A stretch of DNA of 64,000 bases, from contig NZ_NBOC01000014.1 of NCBI RefSeq assembly GCF_002104455.1, positions 1-64,000 of the forward strand, read 5' to 3'. The translations under genes and the position numbers were made by a program. The stretch is from Colwellia chukchiensis (GTDB lineage: Bacteria; Pseudomonadota; Gammaproteobacteria; Enterobacterales; Alteromonadaceae). Of the stretch, positions 17,287 to 27,855 are shown piece by piece (position 1 is the first letter of the stretch; every line of letters begins with the position of its first letter). Under the pieces are notes generated by a model, which was given only the letters and a program-made list of their open reading frames with translations, did not search any database and had not been told where the DNA came from.

Positions 17287-18456
17287 ATGATTTCTACTTT
17301 CTCATCAATGAATTTTAACTTAGGCGAAACCGTGGACATGATCCGCGATACGGTAAATGCGTTTGCTCGTGATGAAATTGCACCACGCGCCGAGCAAGTC
17401 GATAAAGACAATGAGTTTCCGATGGATTTATGGCGAAAGTTTGGTGATTTAGGCTTGTTAGGCATGACAGTAGACGAGCAATATGGTGGCTCAGGTTTAG
17501 GTTATTTAGAGCACATGGTGGCCATGCAAGAAATTTCGCGTGCCTCTGCATCGGTTGGCCTTAGCTACGGTGCTATGTCAAATTTGTGTTTAAATCAACT
17601 GAACAAAAATGGTAATCATGAGCAAAAAGCCAAGTACTTACCTAAACTTTGTACTGGTGAACATATTGGTGCCTTGGCAATGTCTGAGCCAAACGCAGGC
17701 TCTGATGTCGTTAGCATGAAACTTAGTGCCAAAAAGCAAGGTGACAACTATATTCTCAACGGCAACAAAATGTGGATCACCAATGGTCCTGACGCTCATG
17801 TTTATATTATTTACGCCAAAACTGACATTAAAGCCGGCTCTAAAGGTATTACCGCATTTATCGTCGAGCGCGACTTTCCAGGCTTTTCTCGCCATCAAAA
17901 GCTTGACAAATTAGGTATGCGTGGCTCAAACACCTGTGAATTAGTGTTTGAAGACTGTGTTGTACCAGCCGAGAATATTTTAGGTGAAGAAGGCAAAGGC
18001 GTACGGGTGTTAATGTCAGGTTTAGACTACGAGCGTTTGGTATTAACCGGTGGTCCACTTGGCATTATGGACGCCTGTATGGACTTAGTTGTGCCTTATA
18101 TTCATGATCGCAAGCAGTTTGGGCAAGCCATTGGGGAGTTTCAGTTAATTCAGGGCAAAATTGCCGATATGTATACGCAAATGAATGCGGCAAAATCTTA
18201 TGCTTATATGTGTGCAATGGCTGCTGATCGCGGAGAAACCACGCGTAAGGATGCGGCAGGCGTTATACTATACTCCGCTGAATTAGCCACCAAAATGGCA
18301 CTAGATGCCATTCAATTACTTGGCGGTAATGGCTACATTAATGAGTTTCCAGCGGGGCGTTTATTACGCGATGCCAAGCTCTACGAAATAGGCGCGGGTA
18401 CCTCAGAAATTCGTCGTATGTTAATCGGCCGAGAACTATTTAGTGAGTCTGTTTAA
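17287..18456 (+). CDS. liuA: Isovaleryl-CoA dehydrogenase
   Basis: A 389-residue FAD enzyme that oxidises isovaleryl-CoA to 3-methylcrotonyl-CoA and passes electrons to ETF. It has the usual acyl-CoA dehydrogenase order: N-terminal helices, a beta domain with [14 protein letters not shown] and [10 protein letters not shown], then a helical domain with [20 protein letters not shown] (the isovaleryl-type catalytic Glu region) and [36 protein letters not shown], cut here by its conserved Gly-Gly-x-Gly-Tyr and Ile-Gly-Ala-Gly-Thr-Ser-Glu motifs. The length is normal. AAGGTA lies 7 bases before the ATG. First enzyme of the liu cluster; a 269-bp gap separates it from liuB, so an extra promoter or RNA processing there is possible. 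Confidence 0.94.
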   Translation: MISTFSSMNFNLGETVDMIRDTVNAFARDEIAPRAEQVDKDNEFPMDLWRKFGDLGLLGMTVDEQYGGSGLGYLEHMVAMQEISRASASVGLSYGAMSNLCLNQLNKNGNHEQKAKYLPKLCTGEHIGALAMSEPNAGSDVVSMKLSAKKQGDNYILNGNKMWITNGPDAHVYIIYAKTDIKAGSKGITAFIVERDFPGFSRHQKLDKLGMRGSNTCELVFEDCVVPAENILGEEGKGVRVLMSGLDYERLVLTGGPLGIMDACMDLVVPYIHDRKQFGQAIGEFQLIQGKIADMYTQMNAAKSYAYMCAMAADRGETTRKDAAGVILYSAELATKMALDAIQLLGGNGYINEFPAGRLLRDAKLYEIGAGTSEIRRMLIGRELFSESV

Positions 18457-18725
18457 ATACGACTTAAGCTTAACCATTTAAGCGCACTTATGACAAAAGT
18501 ACCTCTATTTAGCGAGAAGCTACGGGTACTTTTCTCACGCTTAGCTAAATGGCCAAAATGCGTAGAAAACTTTACTCAGATTTCGACTCAATCATTTGCT
18601 GTCATTAACCTTCGCTTGATTAAAAGCGATTTACAAGCATTAAAAGAGTCAAAAAAATATCAATTAGCATTGTTAACTCTTGCACACTAATGACGTTAAC
18701 ATTCAACAAAATATAAGGTTATACC

Positions 18726-20333
18726 GTGGCTAAGATAATATCGAAAATTAACCCCCGCAGCCCTGAGTTTATTGAAAATACTCAGCATATGCAGAAACAA
18801 GTTGATGATTTAAAAGAAAAATTAGCTGAAATTAAACTTGGTGGTGGCGAACGTAGCCGAGAGCGTCATTTATCACGGGGAAAATTACTGCCAAGAGACC
18901 GCGTTTATGCCCTGCTCGACCCAGGTTCACCTTTTCTAGAGTTATCTCAATTAGCCGCATATCAGGTTTATGATGACAATGTTCCTGCCGCTGGGATTAT
19001 TACCGGTATAGGTCGCGTTGGTGGTCAAGAGTGTATTATTGTTGCCAACGATGCCACAGTTAAAGGCGGAACCTATTACCCACTGACGGTGAAAAAGCAT
19101 TTACGCGCACAAACCATAGCGCAAGAGAATAACTTACCTTGTATTTATTTAGTTGACTCAGGTGGCGCAAATTTACCCAACCAAGATGATGTTTTTCCTG
19201 ACAAAGAGCACTTTGGTCGTATTTTCTTTAACCAAGCCAATATGTCGGCGCAAAGCATCCCACAAATTGCTGTGGTCATGGGCTCTTGTACCGCTGGTGG
19301 CGCGTATGTTCCGGCAATGGCGGATGAGTCTATTATCGTTAAAGAGCAAGGCACGATATTTCTTGCCGGGCCACCACTGGTAAAAGCCGCTACGGGTGAA
19401 GTAGTGAGTGCAGAAGATTTAGGGGGTGCAGACGTGCATTGTCGCACGTCAGGTGTTGCCGATCATTATGCACAAAATGATCATCACGCCCTAGCAATCG
19501 CTCGCAGTGCAGTGAGTAATTTAAATCGTGTCAAACCTGTACAAATGGCCATAAAAGCCGTGCAAGAGCCTGCCTATAGTTCGGAAGAAATTTACGGTAT
19601 TGTACCAAAAGACCCACGCCAACCTTTCGATGTCAGAGAGATCATTGCCCGAGTTGTTGACGGCAGTAACTTTGATGAGTTTAAAGCGCTATACGGTACC
19701 ACCTTAGTTTGTGGCTTTGCCCATATTTTTGGTTATCCAGTAGGCATTGTTGCCAATAACGGCATACTGTTTGGCGAGTCAGCACAAAAAGGCGCTCACT
19801 TTATCGAGCTCTGTGCTCAACGTAAAATTCCCTTGGTATTTTTACAAAACATCACCGGCTTTATGGTGGGGCAACAGTATGAAGCCGGCGGCATTGCAAA
19901 ACATGGTGCAAAAATGGTGACGGCTGTAGCAACGGCACAAGTCCCTAAGTTCACACTATTAATTGGCGGCAGTTTTGGTGCGGGTAACTATGGTATGTGT
20001 GGTCGTGCTTACGATCCTCGATTCTTATTTATGTGGCCAAATGCACGAATATCTGTGATGGGTGGTGAGCAAGCCGCCGGAGTTTTGGCGCAAGTTAAAC
20101 GCGATCAAAAAGACAAACGTGGTGAGGTATGGAGCGAACAAGACGAAGCCGCGTTTAAACAACCCATCATTGATGACTATGAACACCAAGGACACCCTTA
20201 TTATGCCTCAGCACGTTTATGGGATGATGGGGTGATTGATCCTGCAGACACTCGTCAGGTGTTAGGCTTAGCTATTTCTGCATCGTTAAATAAACCGATT
20301 AAAGAGACTAAGTTTGGTCTCTTTAGAATGTAG
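18726..20333 (+). CDS. liuB: Methylcrotonyl-CoA carboxylase, carboxyltransferase (beta) subunit
   Basis: A 535-residue biotin-dependent carboxyltransferase that moves CO2 from biotin on LiuD to 3-methylcrotonyl-CoA, giving 3-methylglutaconyl-CoA. N- and C-terminal crotonase-like halves are recognisable: [19 protein letters not shown] forms an oxyanion hole in the first, and the second has [20 protein letters not shown] and [20 protein letters not shown]. The start is a GTG at 18726 with AAGG about nine bases upstream. The length is normal for the family (530-540). liuC follows 13 bases after the stop. Beta subunits of geranyl-CoA carboxylase are similar, but the liu neighbours favour methylcrotonyl-CoA. 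Confidence 0.94.
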   Translation: MAKIISKINPRSPEFIENTQHMQKQVDDLKEKLAEIKLGGGERSRERHLSRGKLLPRDRVYALLDPGSPFLELSQLAAYQVYDDNVPAAGIITGIGRVGGQECIIVANDATVKGGTYYPLTVKKHLRAQTIAQENNLPCIYLVDSGGANLPNQDDVFPDKEHFGRIFFNQANMSAQSIPQIAVVMGSCTAGGAYVPAMADESIIVKEQGTIFLAGPPLVKAATGEVVSAEDLGGADVHCRTSGVADHYAQNDHHALAIARSAVSNLNRVKPVQMAIKAVQEPAYSSEEIYGIVPKDPRQPFDVREIIARVVDGSNFDEFKALYGTTLVCGFAHIFGYPVGIVANNGILFGESAQKGAHFIELCAQRKIPLVFLQNITGFMVGQQYEAGGIAKHGAKMVTAVATAQVPKFTLLIGGSFGAGNYGMCGRAYDPRFLFMWPNARISVMGGEQAAGVLAQVKRDQKDKRGEVWSEQDEAAFKQPIIDDYEHQGHPYYASARLWDDGVIDPADTRQVLGLAISASLNKPIKETKFGLFRM

Positions 20334-20346
20334 GAGCAAGAATAAA

Positions 20347-21210
20347 ATGCTTTCACATGTTCATATAAAAAGCCTTAGCGAGTACGTCTTATTTGACGTT
20401 GACCAGCGCGGCGTGGCTACCGTAACGTTAAACAATCCCGATAAGCACAATGCCTTTGATGACAGCATTATATTTGCCTTAAGCCAGCTATTTGATGCCA
20501 TTGCTAAATGCAATGACATCAATATTATGGTGCTTGCAGCAACAGGAAAAAGCTTCTCTGCCGGTGCAGACTTAGGCTGGATGAAACGCATGGCGGCGTA
20601 TACTTATGAAGAAAACTTGTCTGATGCAAACGCCTTAGCACAAATGCTAAGAAACCTGAATTTTTTACCACAACCTACCATTGCCAAAGTACAAGGTGCG
20701 GCGTTTGGTGGTGCAGTTGGGCTTGCAAGTTGTTGTGATATTGTACTTGCCAGTGACAAAGCCAGCTTTTGTTTAAGCGAAGTTAAGCTGGGCTTAATTC
20801 CTGCCACTATTAGCCCTTATGTTGTTAACGCCATTGGACAAAAAGCCTGTCGGCGCTACTTCCAAACTGCTGAACGGTTTTTTGCTGACAAGGCGCAACA
20901 ACTTGGCTTAGTTGATGAGATATACCCATTAGCAAGCTTAGATACTGAAGTTGAAAATATGGTGCAAACACTACTAGCAAACGGACCATTAGCGGTACGT
21001 CAAGCAAAACAACTGGCCTTTGATGTTGCATATCAAGCCATAGATACTCCTTTAATTGAGATGACAAGCCAACGTATTGCCTCGATTCGAGTCTCAAAAG
21101 AAGGTCAGGAAGGACTCGGCGCATTTTTTGATAAACGCCAACCAGCATGGCAAGTTGAATTAACAACACAAACTGGGCAACAAAATACATTAGAGCAAGG
21201 CGAAGGATAA
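20347..21210 (+). CDS. liuC: Methylglutaconyl-CoA hydratase
   Basis: A 287-residue crotonase-fold enzyme hydrating 3-methylglutaconyl-CoA to HMG-CoA. The oxyanion-hole strands are SFSAGADLGWMKRM (about residues 65-78) and KVQGAAFGGAVGLASCCDIV (about 115-134), followed by SEVKLGLIPATISPYV with the usual catalytic-loop residues. I start at the ATG at 20347, preceded by AGGAG, rather than a GTG that overlaps liuB. The C-terminal ~20 residues are a polar Gln/Thr tail. Six bases separate it from liuD. General enoyl-CoA hydratase activity is possible, but gene order liuB-C-D fixes the likely role. Confidence 0.92.
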   Translation: MLSHVHIKSLSEYVLFDVDQRGVATVTLNNPDKHNAFDDSIIFALSQLFDAIAKCNDINIMVLAATGKSFSAGADLGWMKRMAAYTYEENLSDANALAQMLRNLNFLPQPTIAKVQGAAFGGAVGLASCCDIVLASDKASFCLSEVKLGLIPATISPYVVNAIGQKACRRYFQTAERFFADKAQQLGLVDEIYPLASLDTEVENMVQTLLANGPLAVRQAKQLAFDVAYQAIDTPLIEMTSQRIASIRVSKEGQEGLGAFFDKRQPAWQVELTTQTGQQNTLEQGEG

Positions 21211-21215
21211 TATTC

Positions 21216-23228
21216 ATGTTTACTAAAATACTAATAGCCAATCGTGGTGAAATCGCCTGTCGCATCATAAAGACAGCAAGAAAAATGGGCATTTTAACGG
21301 TTGCCGTATACTCTGATGCTGATGCGAATTCACTGCATGTTAATATGGCCGATGAAGCGGTCCACATTGGCGGCTCACCTTCGCGCGAAAGTTACTTGTT
21401 ATCAGAAAAGGTCATCGCGGCGGCAAAACGAACTGGCGCTCAGGCTATTCACCCAGGTTACGGATTTCTTGCTGAAAACGCTGAGTTTTGCCGTATGTGT
21501 GCCGATGAAAACATAACCTTTATTGGTCCGCCTGTTGCAGCCATTGAAGCCATGGGCTCAAAATCTGCAGCTAAAAACATTATGGAAAAAGCACAGGTGC
21601 CTTTAGTGCCAGGCTACCACGGTGAAGATCAGTCAGAGGCAGTGATTAAAAAAGCCGCCGATGAGATGGGCTACCCTGTATTGCTTAAAGCAACAGCCGG
21701 TGGTGGCGGCAAAGGTATGCGACAAATTTGGCATGAAGAAGAGTTTTCAGCCGGTTTTTTAGCGGCAAAACGTGAAGCTAAATCATCTTTTGGTGACGAC
21801 ACTATGCTCGTTGAAAAATACCTTACCCAGCCACGTCACGTTGAAATACAAGTTTTTTGTGACAACCATGAAAATGCAGTCTACCTTTTTGAGCGAGATT
21901 GCTCAGTACAGCGTCGCCATCAAAAAGTGATTGAAGAAGCCCCCGCTTTTAACATGAGTGACGAGCTGCGGGCAAAAATGGGTGAATCTGCCATAAAGTC
22001 AGCACAAGCCATCGGCTATCGTGGCGCGGGTACCGTTGAATTTTTACTGGATGTTGACGGCGCTTTCTATTTTATGGAAATGAATACTCGCCTACAGGTT
22101 GAGCATCCAGTAACTGAATATATTACCGGTCAAGATTTGGTTGAGTGGCAATTGCGTGTTGCCGCTGGTGAAGTGTTACCCAAAACTCAGCAACAATTAA
22201 CAATTCACGGTCATGCCTTTGAGGCACGCATTTACGCTGAAGATCCAAATAACGACTTTTTACCGGCTACCGGCACCTTGACGTTTTTACAGCCCCCAGT
22301 AGAAAGCGAGCATGTGCGCGTTGATACCGGCGTTCGTCAAGGAGATGAGGTCAGCGTATTTTATGACCCTATGATAGCCAAGTTAATTGTTTGGGACGAA
22401 AACCGGGAAAAGGCGTTACAGCGCATGGCAAAAGCCTTGTCTGAATATCGTATCAATGGTGTCACCACCAATATTGATTTTCTCTATAATTTAGCCACCA
22501 GCAAGCCCTTTATTGACGCAGAAATCGATACTGGCTTTATTGACAAGCACCAAGCATTAATCTTTCACGAAGACGAACAAGCACTTGCTGGTGAGTTACC
22601 CATGGCTGCCCTGTATTTAGTGCTAGCGCAAGCGCAAGCTGCACAAAAAAATGCGGCTCATACTAACGACCCTTGTTCGCCGTGGAATATGACCAACGCT
22701 TGGCGATTAAATGAAGCGAACATTCATCATATCACCTTAGCTCACAACAACATTGAATACCCGATCACGGTTGAACAAAAGCGTCAAGCCAGTGCTTGTT
22801 ACTACCTGATTACCGTTGATGGTCAGACTGTTGATTGCCAAGGCAGAATTGAAAACAATACCATTTATACCAGTATTGATGGCTATCGCAGTCACGCCAC
22901 CATAGCGCAAAATGATAACCAAATTAGCCTCTATCATCAAAATGGTGTGGTGAATTTCACCCATGTATTACCCGACTGCGGTGATGCTAATACTGGTGGC
23001 GATCACGGCGGTTTAATCGCACCTATGAATGGCACTATGGTGTCTGTATTGGTTAAAGCCGGCGAGCAAGTAACAGCCGAGCAACCATTGATGATTATGG
23101 AAGCCATGAAAATGGAGCATACCATTCGCGCACCGAGTAATGGTGTGGTTGATAGCATTTATTATCATGATGGTGACATGGTTGATGGCGGCGCAGAATT
23201 AATTGCTTTCACCCCAGAGGACGCATAA
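21216..23228 (+). CDS. liuD: Methylcrotonyl-CoA carboxylase, biotin-carrying (alpha) subunit
   Basis: A 670-residue subunit with biotin carboxylase at the N-terminus (about 1-450: [19 protein letters not shown], the Gly-rich ATP loop [13 protein letters not shown], and [15 protein letters not shown] with the catalytic Glu/Asn/Arg). A linker (BT) region follows, and a biotinyl domain closes the protein (about 595-668) with the biotin-accepting Lys in [10 protein letters not shown]. It carboxylates its own biotin with ATP and bicarbonate and works with LiuB. The stop overlaps the liuE start (TAATG), so translation is coupled. The length fits the 660-675 of the family. Confidence 0.95.
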   Translation: MFTKILIANRGEIACRIIKTARKMGILTVAVYSDADANSLHVNMADEAVHIGGSPSRESYLLSEKVIAAAKRTGAQAIHPGYGFLAENAEFCRMCADENITFIGPPVAAIEAMGSKSAAKNIMEKAQVPLVPGYHGEDQSEAVIKKAADEMGYPVLLKATAGGGGKGMRQIWHEEEFSAGFLAAKREAKSSFGDDTMLVEKYLTQPRHVEIQVFCDNHENAVYLFERDCSVQRRHQKVIEEAPAFNMSDELRAKMGESAIKSAQAIGYRGAGTVEFLLDVDGAFYFMEMNTRLQVEHPVTEYITGQDLVEWQLRVAAGEVLPKTQQQLTIHGHAFEARIYAEDPNNDFLPATGTLTFLQPPVESEHVRVDTGVRQGDEVSVFYDPMIAKLIVWDENREKALQRMAKALSEYRINGVTTNIDFLYNLATSKPFIDAEIDTGFIDKHQALIFHEDEQALAGELPMAALYLVLAQAQAAQKNAAHTNDPCSPWNMTNAWRLNEANIHHITLAHNNIEYPITVEQKRQASACYYLITVDGQTVDCQGRIENNTIYTSIDGYRSHATIAQNDNQISLYHQNGVVNFTHVLPDCGDANTGGDHGGLIAPMNGTMVSVLVKAGEQVTAEQPLMIMEAMKMEHTIRAPSNGVVDSIYYHDGDMVDGGAELIAFTPEDA

Positions 23229-24145
23229 TGACTGATAGTTTTTTGTCTAACCTACCCAAGTCGGTAAAAATTGTTGAAGTTGGTCCCCGTGACGGCTTGC
23301 AAAACGAAAAACAGGCCATCAGCGCAGACGATAAAATTGCCTTAATTGAGCAGTTAGCTGACGCCGGCCTAAGTTACATTGAAAGCGGCAGTTTTGTGTC
23401 TCCTAAATGGGTGCCTCAAATGGCCACATCTAGCGAAATATTTAATCGCTTAACACGCAAAGATAACGTCACTTATGCGGCGCTAACGCCTAATATGAAA
23501 GGCTTTGACGCCGCCATCGCGGTTAATGCCAATGAGGTGGCAATATTCGGCGCTGCATCGGAAAGTTTTAGTCAAAAAAATACTAATTGCTCAATTGATG
23601 AAAGCTTGCAGCGTTTTATTCCCATAATGCAAGCGGCTAAAGCAGCCAATATTCCGGTACGAGGTTATGTCTCTTGTGTAATTGGCTGTCCTTATGAGGG
23701 TGATATTGCCCCCGAACAAGTCGCCAAGGTTGCAGAGCAATTGTACAACATGGGCTGCTATGAAATATCACTTGGCGACACTATAGGTGTCGGCACGCCA
23801 AAAAGCGTCAGTGAAATGTTAGCAGCGGTTAGCGCTAAAGTGAGCATCGAAAACCTTGCCGTGCACTTTCATGACACCTACGGCCAAGCATTAAGTAATA
23901 TTTACGCCGCGCTGCAAATGGGTATTAAGGTAGTCGATAGTGCCATTGCAGGGCTCGGCGGCTGCCCTTATGCTAAGGGTGCATCGGGCAATGTCGCTAC
24001 AGAAGACTTAGTCTACATGCTAAATGGATTAGGCATTGCAACCGGTGTCAAGCTCGATAAATTGCTTGCTGCGGGCTGGTTTATCAGTGATAAATTAGGC
24101 AAAAAGCCTGTCTCTAAAGTATCGGTAGCGTATCGAGCAAAATAA
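23228..24145 (+). CDS. liuE: Hydroxymethylglutaryl-CoA lyase
   Basis: A 305-residue TIM-barrel lyase cutting HMG-CoA to acetoacetate and acetyl-CoA. The first strand motif [13 protein letters not shown] gives the catalytic Arg-Asp. Further blocks are [41 protein letters not shown] (metal-binding His-x-His) and [20 protein letters not shown] with the catalytic Cys. The length is standard. It overlaps liuD by one base. A 104-bp gap with no clear hairpin leads to the CoA-transferase genes, which may be read from the same transcript. Confidence 0.95.
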   Translation: MTDSFLSNLPKSVKIVEVGPRDGLQNEKQAISADDKIALIEQLADAGLSYIESGSFVSPKWVPQMATSSEIFNRLTRKDNVTYAALTPNMKGFDAAIAVNANEVAIFGAASESFSQKNTNCSIDESLQRFIPIMQAAKAANIPVRGYVSCVIGCPYEGDIAPEQVAKVAEQLYNMGCYEISLGDTIGVGTPKSVSEMLAAVSAKVSIENLAVHFHDTYGQALSNIYAALQMGIKVVDSAIAGLGGCPYAKGASGNVATEDLVYMLNGLGIATGVKLDKLLAAGWFISDKLGKKPVSKVSVAYRAK

Positions 24146-24249
24146 CCAAATAACGATCATATATTAAATTAAGCATAAGATAGCAGAAGCAAAGTATCAT
24201 TATCTGTATCTATTGTGAACAACAACACAAGTATAGTGAGGAGCAAACA

Positions 24250-24954
24250 ATGGCAGGGTTTGACAAAGTGGTGTCAAGTTATGAAGAAGCGATGGCCGGT
24301 CTCGAAGACAATATGACCGTCATCGCTGGTGGCTTTGGCTTATGTGGAATTCCAGAAAATTTAATTAGCGAAATAAAGCGCAAAGGCACCAAAGGTTTAA
24401 CTGTCGTATCCAATAACTGCGGGGTTGATGATTTTGGCTTAGGTATATTACTACCCAATCGGCAAATAAAGAAAATTATCGCCTCTTATGTAGGTGAAAA
24501 CGCAGAATTTGAACGTCAAATGATGAATGGCGAATTAGAAGTCGAGTTAACCCCACAAGGCACGCTAGCGGAAAAAATGCGCGCCGGTGGTGCAGGGATC
24601 CCAGCATTTTATACTGCCACAGGTTATGGTACGCCGGTTGCTGAAGGTAAAGAAGAACGTGAGTTTGATGGCAGGCATTACATATTAGAGCCGGCAATAA
24701 CAGGTGACTTTGCCATCGTTAAAGCATGGAAAGCAGACCGCTACGGCAATTTAGTGTATAGAAAAACCGCACGCAACTTTAACCCTATGGCCGCCACTGC
24801 CGGCAAAATTACTGTGGTTGAAGTCGAGGAAATTGTTGAGCCTGGCGAGTTAGACCCAGATCAAATTCATACACCAGGTATTTATGTTAACCGCTTAATT
24901 TTAGGCACCTTTGAAAAACGCATTGAACAGCGCACTGTTCGCAGCGACTCATAA
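24250..24954 (+). CDS. scoA: 3-oxoacid CoA-transferase subunit A
   Basis: A 234-residue subunit of a succinyl-CoA:3-oxoacid (acetoacetate) CoA-transferase. It shows the family-I signature [20 protein letters not shown] near the N-terminus (the Gly-rich turn) and the conserved [13 protein letters not shown] loop. With the B subunit it activates acetoacetate made by LiuE to acetoacetyl-CoA, ready for thiolase. GAGGAG precedes the ATG by about eight bases. Subunit B follows 26 bases later with its own AAGGAG. In other bacteria these genes are named atoDA or liuFG; the acceptor specificity is inferred from the liu context. Confidence 0.92.
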   Translation: MAGFDKVVSSYEEAMAGLEDNMTVIAGGFGLCGIPENLISEIKRKGTKGLTVVSNNCGVDDFGLGILLPNRQIKKIIASYVGENAEFERQMMNGELEVELTPQGTLAEKMRAGGAGIPAFYTATGYGTPVAEGKEEREFDGRHYILEPAITGDFAIVKAWKADRYGNLVYRKTARNFNPMAATAGKITVVEVEEIVEPGELDPDQIHTPGIYVNRLILGTFEKRIEQRTVRSDS

Positions 24955-24980
24955 TAACAGCTGTTTCTAAGGAGTAATTT

Positions 24981-25637
24981 ATGGCTTTAACAAGAGAGCA
25001 ACTAGCCCAGCGCGTTGCACAAGAATTACAAGACGGCTATTACGTTAATTTAGGTATTGGGATTCCAACTTTAGTGGCTAACTATGTACCTAAAGGCATG
25101 GAAGTGATGCTGCAGTCTGAAAATGGCTTACTGGGCATGGGACAATTTCCCACCGAAGCAGAACTTGACGCTGACCTCATTAACGCCGGTAAACAAACCG
25201 TGACCATGGCTAAAGGCGCTTCACTTTTTGACTCTGCCGAGTCATTTGCCATGATCCGTGGCGGTCATGTTGATTTAACGGTTCTGGGCGCCTTTGAGGT
25301 GGATGTTAACGGTAATATCGCTTCATATATGATCCCAGGTAAGTTAATTAAAGGCATGGGCGGTGCAATGGATTTAGTTGCTGGTGCCGATAACATAATT
25401 GTCACCATGACCCATGCTTCAAAACATGGTGTATCTAAACTCTTAAATAAATGTACGCTACCTTTAACAGGTAAGGGCTGTATTAAAAAGGTTTTAACGG
25501 ATTTAGCCTTTATTGAAATTAAAGACGGTAAATTTCATTTACTTGAGCGCGCACCCGGTGTGTCGGTTGAAGAGATCATAAGTTTAACGGAAGGTAAGTT
25601 AGTTGTTGAAGGTGATATACCAGAAATGACCTTCTAA
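24981..25637 (+). CDS. scoB: 3-oxoacid CoA-transferase subunit B
   Basis: A 218-residue catalytic subunit. The nucleophilic glutamate lies in MLQSENGLLGMG (Ser-Glu-Asn-Gly), which forms the glutamyl-CoA intermediate. The N-terminal YYVNLGIGIPTLVANYVP and IRGGHVDLTVLGAFEVD blocks are family-typical. The length matches the 210-220 of bacterial B subunits. AAGGAG lies 7 bases upstream of the ATG. It is the last gene of the liu region; a clear terminator begins 27 bases after the stop. Confidence 0.93.
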   Translation: MALTREQLAQRVAQELQDGYYVNLGIGIPTLVANYVPKGMEVMLQSENGLLGMGQFPTEAELDADLINAGKQTVTMAKGASLFDSAESFAMIRGGHVDLTVLGAFEVDVNGNIASYMIPGKLIKGMGGAMDLVAGADNIIVTMTHASKHGVSKLLNKCTLPLTGKGCIKKVLTDLAFIEIKDGKFHLLERAPGVSVEEIISLTEGKLVVEGDIPEMTF

Positions 25638-25664
25638 GTTACGCAGTTAACAAGCACACAGTTG

Positions 25665-25686
25665 AGGGGCGTTGGCCCCTTTTTTA
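25665..25686 (+). terminator. Terminator of the liu/sco cluster
   Basis: AGGGGC (25665-25670), loop GTTG, GCCCCT (25675-25680), then a run of T. It ends the region of co-directional liu and CoA-transferase genes. Confidence 0.9.
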
Positions 25687-25878
25687 ATGCTCAGTAAAAA
25701 CAAAAGCTACCTTAGGTCTGCGCGTAAATGTAATTTTAGGTTACGTATAGAAAAATAATAAATCTAGCACGGCCTTTTTAAGCCGCTGAAAACCCTCCCC
25801 ATGCTTTATCGTATACAATTTGTCACAAATTGATTGCAATATTCAACAGATTTGGTAATACTGAAATTGACAAAGAAA

Positions 25879-25963
25879 AGGCAAGACACGCGAAAACGTG
25901 TTACGCAAAACCACCGGTCTAAGGGTCGATATATTATATCTTCCTATGACAGCGGAGTTACCG
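25879..25963 (+). promoter_or_regulatory. Cyclic di-GMP riboswitch (GEMM-I class)
   Basis: The stretch carries the GEMM-I consensus in order. GGCAAG starts the aptamer, ACACG-CGAAAA-CGTGT gives the P2 stem with its GNRA-like tetraloop, and TTACGCAAAACCACCGGTCT matches the conserved ACGCAAAGCCUCCGGCCU core. A variable P3 and ACAGCGGAGTTACCG close the fold. The base equivalent to G20 of the Vibrio Vc2 aptamer is G (25881), which points to c-di-GMP rather than cGAMP. Just downstream, ACCGTG at the aptamer end can pair weakly with CCTGTGGT before a T-rich tract (25984-25996), a possible terminator-type switch. It controls the small secreted protein starting at 26031. Confidence 0.9.
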
Positions 25964-26030
25964 TGTTATTAGGTACATCCTGTGGTTTTTTCTTTTATTA
26001 ACTCTACTTGCATTATAAAAGGTTATTAAA

Positions 26031-26390
26031 ATGAAAAAATTATTACTAGTTTCAACCATGACAGCTTTAACTATGACGTCTATTGTCTTAGCACCGAATG
26101 CGCAAGCATCTGACATTGCACAAAGTGTATGTGAGTATGTTGCCGCTGACGATAAGAAACGTATGCGCTCATTCTTAAAGACGAATAAATTAAAAATTCG
26201 TAATATCTTTGATGGTATTCAATGTAATGGTCAAAACTTGTTGGAATTTGCTGCTACTAGTGGTTCAGTTAAAACCGGCTCTTTGATGATTAGTAAATTA
26301 CCAAAGAAAACCGTTTCAGCTAACTTGGCACTTATTCAAAATGGATCGCAACCATTAATCGACGCTGCAAACAAACGCGTTAGCAGCTAG
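26031..26390 (+). CDS. Small secreted DUF3718-like protein under c-di-GMP riboswitch
   Basis: A 119-residue exported protein. A Lys-Lys start, hydrophobic core and Ala-Gln-Ala cleavage point near residue 26 form a Sec signal peptide. The mature ~93 residues are basic and contain two cysteines (SVCEYVAADDKKRMRSF and IQCNGQNLLEF), which could form a disulfide in the periplasm. I think it belongs to the DUF3718 family; I remember such genes next to GEMM riboswitches in Shewanella-like bacteria, but cannot check this here. The function is unknown. The riboswitch leader suggests a role in attachment, biofilm or the motile-sessile switch. A strong terminator follows, so it is a single-gene unit. 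Confidence 0.8.
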   Translation: MKKLLLVSTMTALTMTSIVLAPNAQASDIAQSVCEYVAADDKKRMRSFLKTNKLKIRNIFDGIQCNGQNLLEFAATSGSVKTGSLMISKLPKKTVSANLALIQNGSQPLIDAANKRVSS

Positions 26391-26464
26391 AAGTTTATTT
26401 TCCAGTAGGCGTTTATACTTAATGTAAGTTCAATGTTTTACTAGTCAATAATTCTTATGTCATT

Positions 26465-26494
26465 AAAAAGGCCAGCATTTGCTGGCCTTTTTTT
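26465..26494 (+). terminator. Terminator after the DUF3718-like gene
   Basis: AAAAAGGCCAGC, loop ATTT, GCTGGCCTTTTTTT: a 12-bp stem with A- and T-runs on both sides. It could also stop minus-strand transcription. Confidence 0.93.
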
Positions 26495-26593
26495 CTGAAA
26501 AAATTAAAAGCCTTGCTTTCAACTAGCAACAAAACAAAAAACTGAGTAACATCATGACTCAACAGACAACACTTGCACAATTTGGCAATATTT

Positions 26594-27745
26594 GTGACCA
26601 ATAAACGTAGTTATATAGACAGCAATAACGCACTGATTTTAACCGGAGGTGGTGCTCGCGCCGCCTATCAAGTAGGGGTTTTATCAGCGATCGCAAAATT
26701 TATGCCTCGTAATCATGGTGTACCTTTTCCAATCATTTGTGGTACCTCTGCTGGAGCAATTAATTCTGCCGCGCTGGCTTGCTATGCTTCATGCTTTCAA
26801 CTAGGGGTGAAAAAGTTAGAATGGGTGTGGAAAAATTTAGAGCCGAGCCGAATTTATCATAGTGATGCGATGCGAGTTGCTAGCCACCTTATTGCTGGTA
26901 TTTTAGGAAGCTTTCAGGCCGACTATGCCAATAAAAGCGCACGAAGCTTATTAAATAATACCCCCTTGTGCGAATTACTTGAGTCTGTGGTGGACTTCAA
27001 TCGCATAGATATTAATATTAAGCGTAAATATCTTGCTGCGGTATCAGTTACCGCGTCAAGCTATAGTAATGGCGACTCGATCAGTTTTTTTCAGTCAGAC
27101 GACACCATTGCTCCTTGGTTTCGTGCCAAACGACGGGGTGAGCCGACACAGCTAAATAGCCAACACTTAATGGCATCTGCCGCTATTCCGTTAGTATTTC
27201 CTTCGGTGAACATAAAGCGCAATCATTTCGGCGATGGTTCGGTGCATCAATTATCACCGTTAAGCCCCGCCATTCACCTAGGCGCTGATAGAATTTTCAT
27301 TGTTGGTGTCGAGCAACCCAAAGAGCCAATTCATGCATATGTTAACAATCCACACCCGCCAGCAACCGCCGCTATAGCGGGCCATTTGCTCGACTCTATT
27401 TTCTCAGATACCTTACAAAGTGATATTGAGCGTATGGACAGGATCAACAACACCTTGGCGTTAATCCCTAACGAGAAGAAAAAACAACACCTTGGCTTAA
27501 AACATATTGACTCTTATTTGTTAAACCCCAGTCATAACTTTAATAGAATTGCCGAACAGTATTACCATAAATTACCTATGCCCATCAGGTTATTGCTGCG
27601 CAGTATGGGTATTAGTAATGATGCAGAGTCGAGCTTGCTCAGTTATTTATTGTTTGATAAGCATTATTGCAAGGAGTTGATTAATCTTGGCTTTAACGAT
27701 GCGCTAGAACAAGAAAATAAGATCCGCCAGTTCTTAAACATCTAA
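26594..27745 (+). CDS. Patatin-like phospholipase
   Basis: A 383-residue (from the GTG) patatin-fold serine hydrolase. It has the oxyanion-hole GGGARAAYQVGVL (residues 18-30), the nucleophile Ser-52 in GTSAG, and Asp-214 in FGDGSVHQLSP, giving the Ser-Asp dyad. The last residue of the usual Asp-Gly-Gly/Ala is Ser here. No signal peptide or membrane segment is seen, so it should act in the cytosol or at the inner face of the membrane on acyl lipids. The start is uncertain: no ATG is in frame upstream of the first motif. The GTG at 26594 or a TTG at 26573 are the options, both without a ribosome-binding site. An ATG-led short frame at 26554 overlaps in another frame and ends at 26604. Confidence 0.88.
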   Translation: MTNKRSYIDSNNALILTGGGARAAYQVGVLSAIAKFMPRNHGVPFPIICGTSAGAINSAALACYASCFQLGVKKLEWVWKNLEPSRIYHSDAMRVASHLIAGILGSFQADYANKSARSLLNNTPLCELLESVVDFNRIDINIKRKYLAAVSVTASSYSNGDSISFFQSDDTIAPWFRAKRRGEPTQLNSQHLMASAAIPLVFPSVNIKRNHFGDGSVHQLSPLSPAIHLGADRIFIVGVEQPKEPIHAYVNNPHPPATAAIAGHLLDSIFSDTLQSDIERMDRINNTLALIPNEKKKQHLGLKHIDSYLLNPSHNFNRIAEQYYHKLPMPIRLLLRSMGISNDAESSLLSYLLFDKHYCKELINLGFNDALEQENKIRQFLNI

Positions 27746-27855
27746 TGTTCGCCGTTTGCTGTAATCAGCATTAATAACTTGATGAAAATTACAGCGACGT
27801 TTGGGCTTTAGCACGCTCACTGCTCACTGCTCACGCCTATTCGCGCTCAGACTAA

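Noticed and set aside
18490-18690. 66-codon plus-strand frame between liuA and liuB
   Set aside because: No ribosome-binding site and no recognisable product; this gap is often non-coding in liu operons. It cannot be excluded as a small gene.
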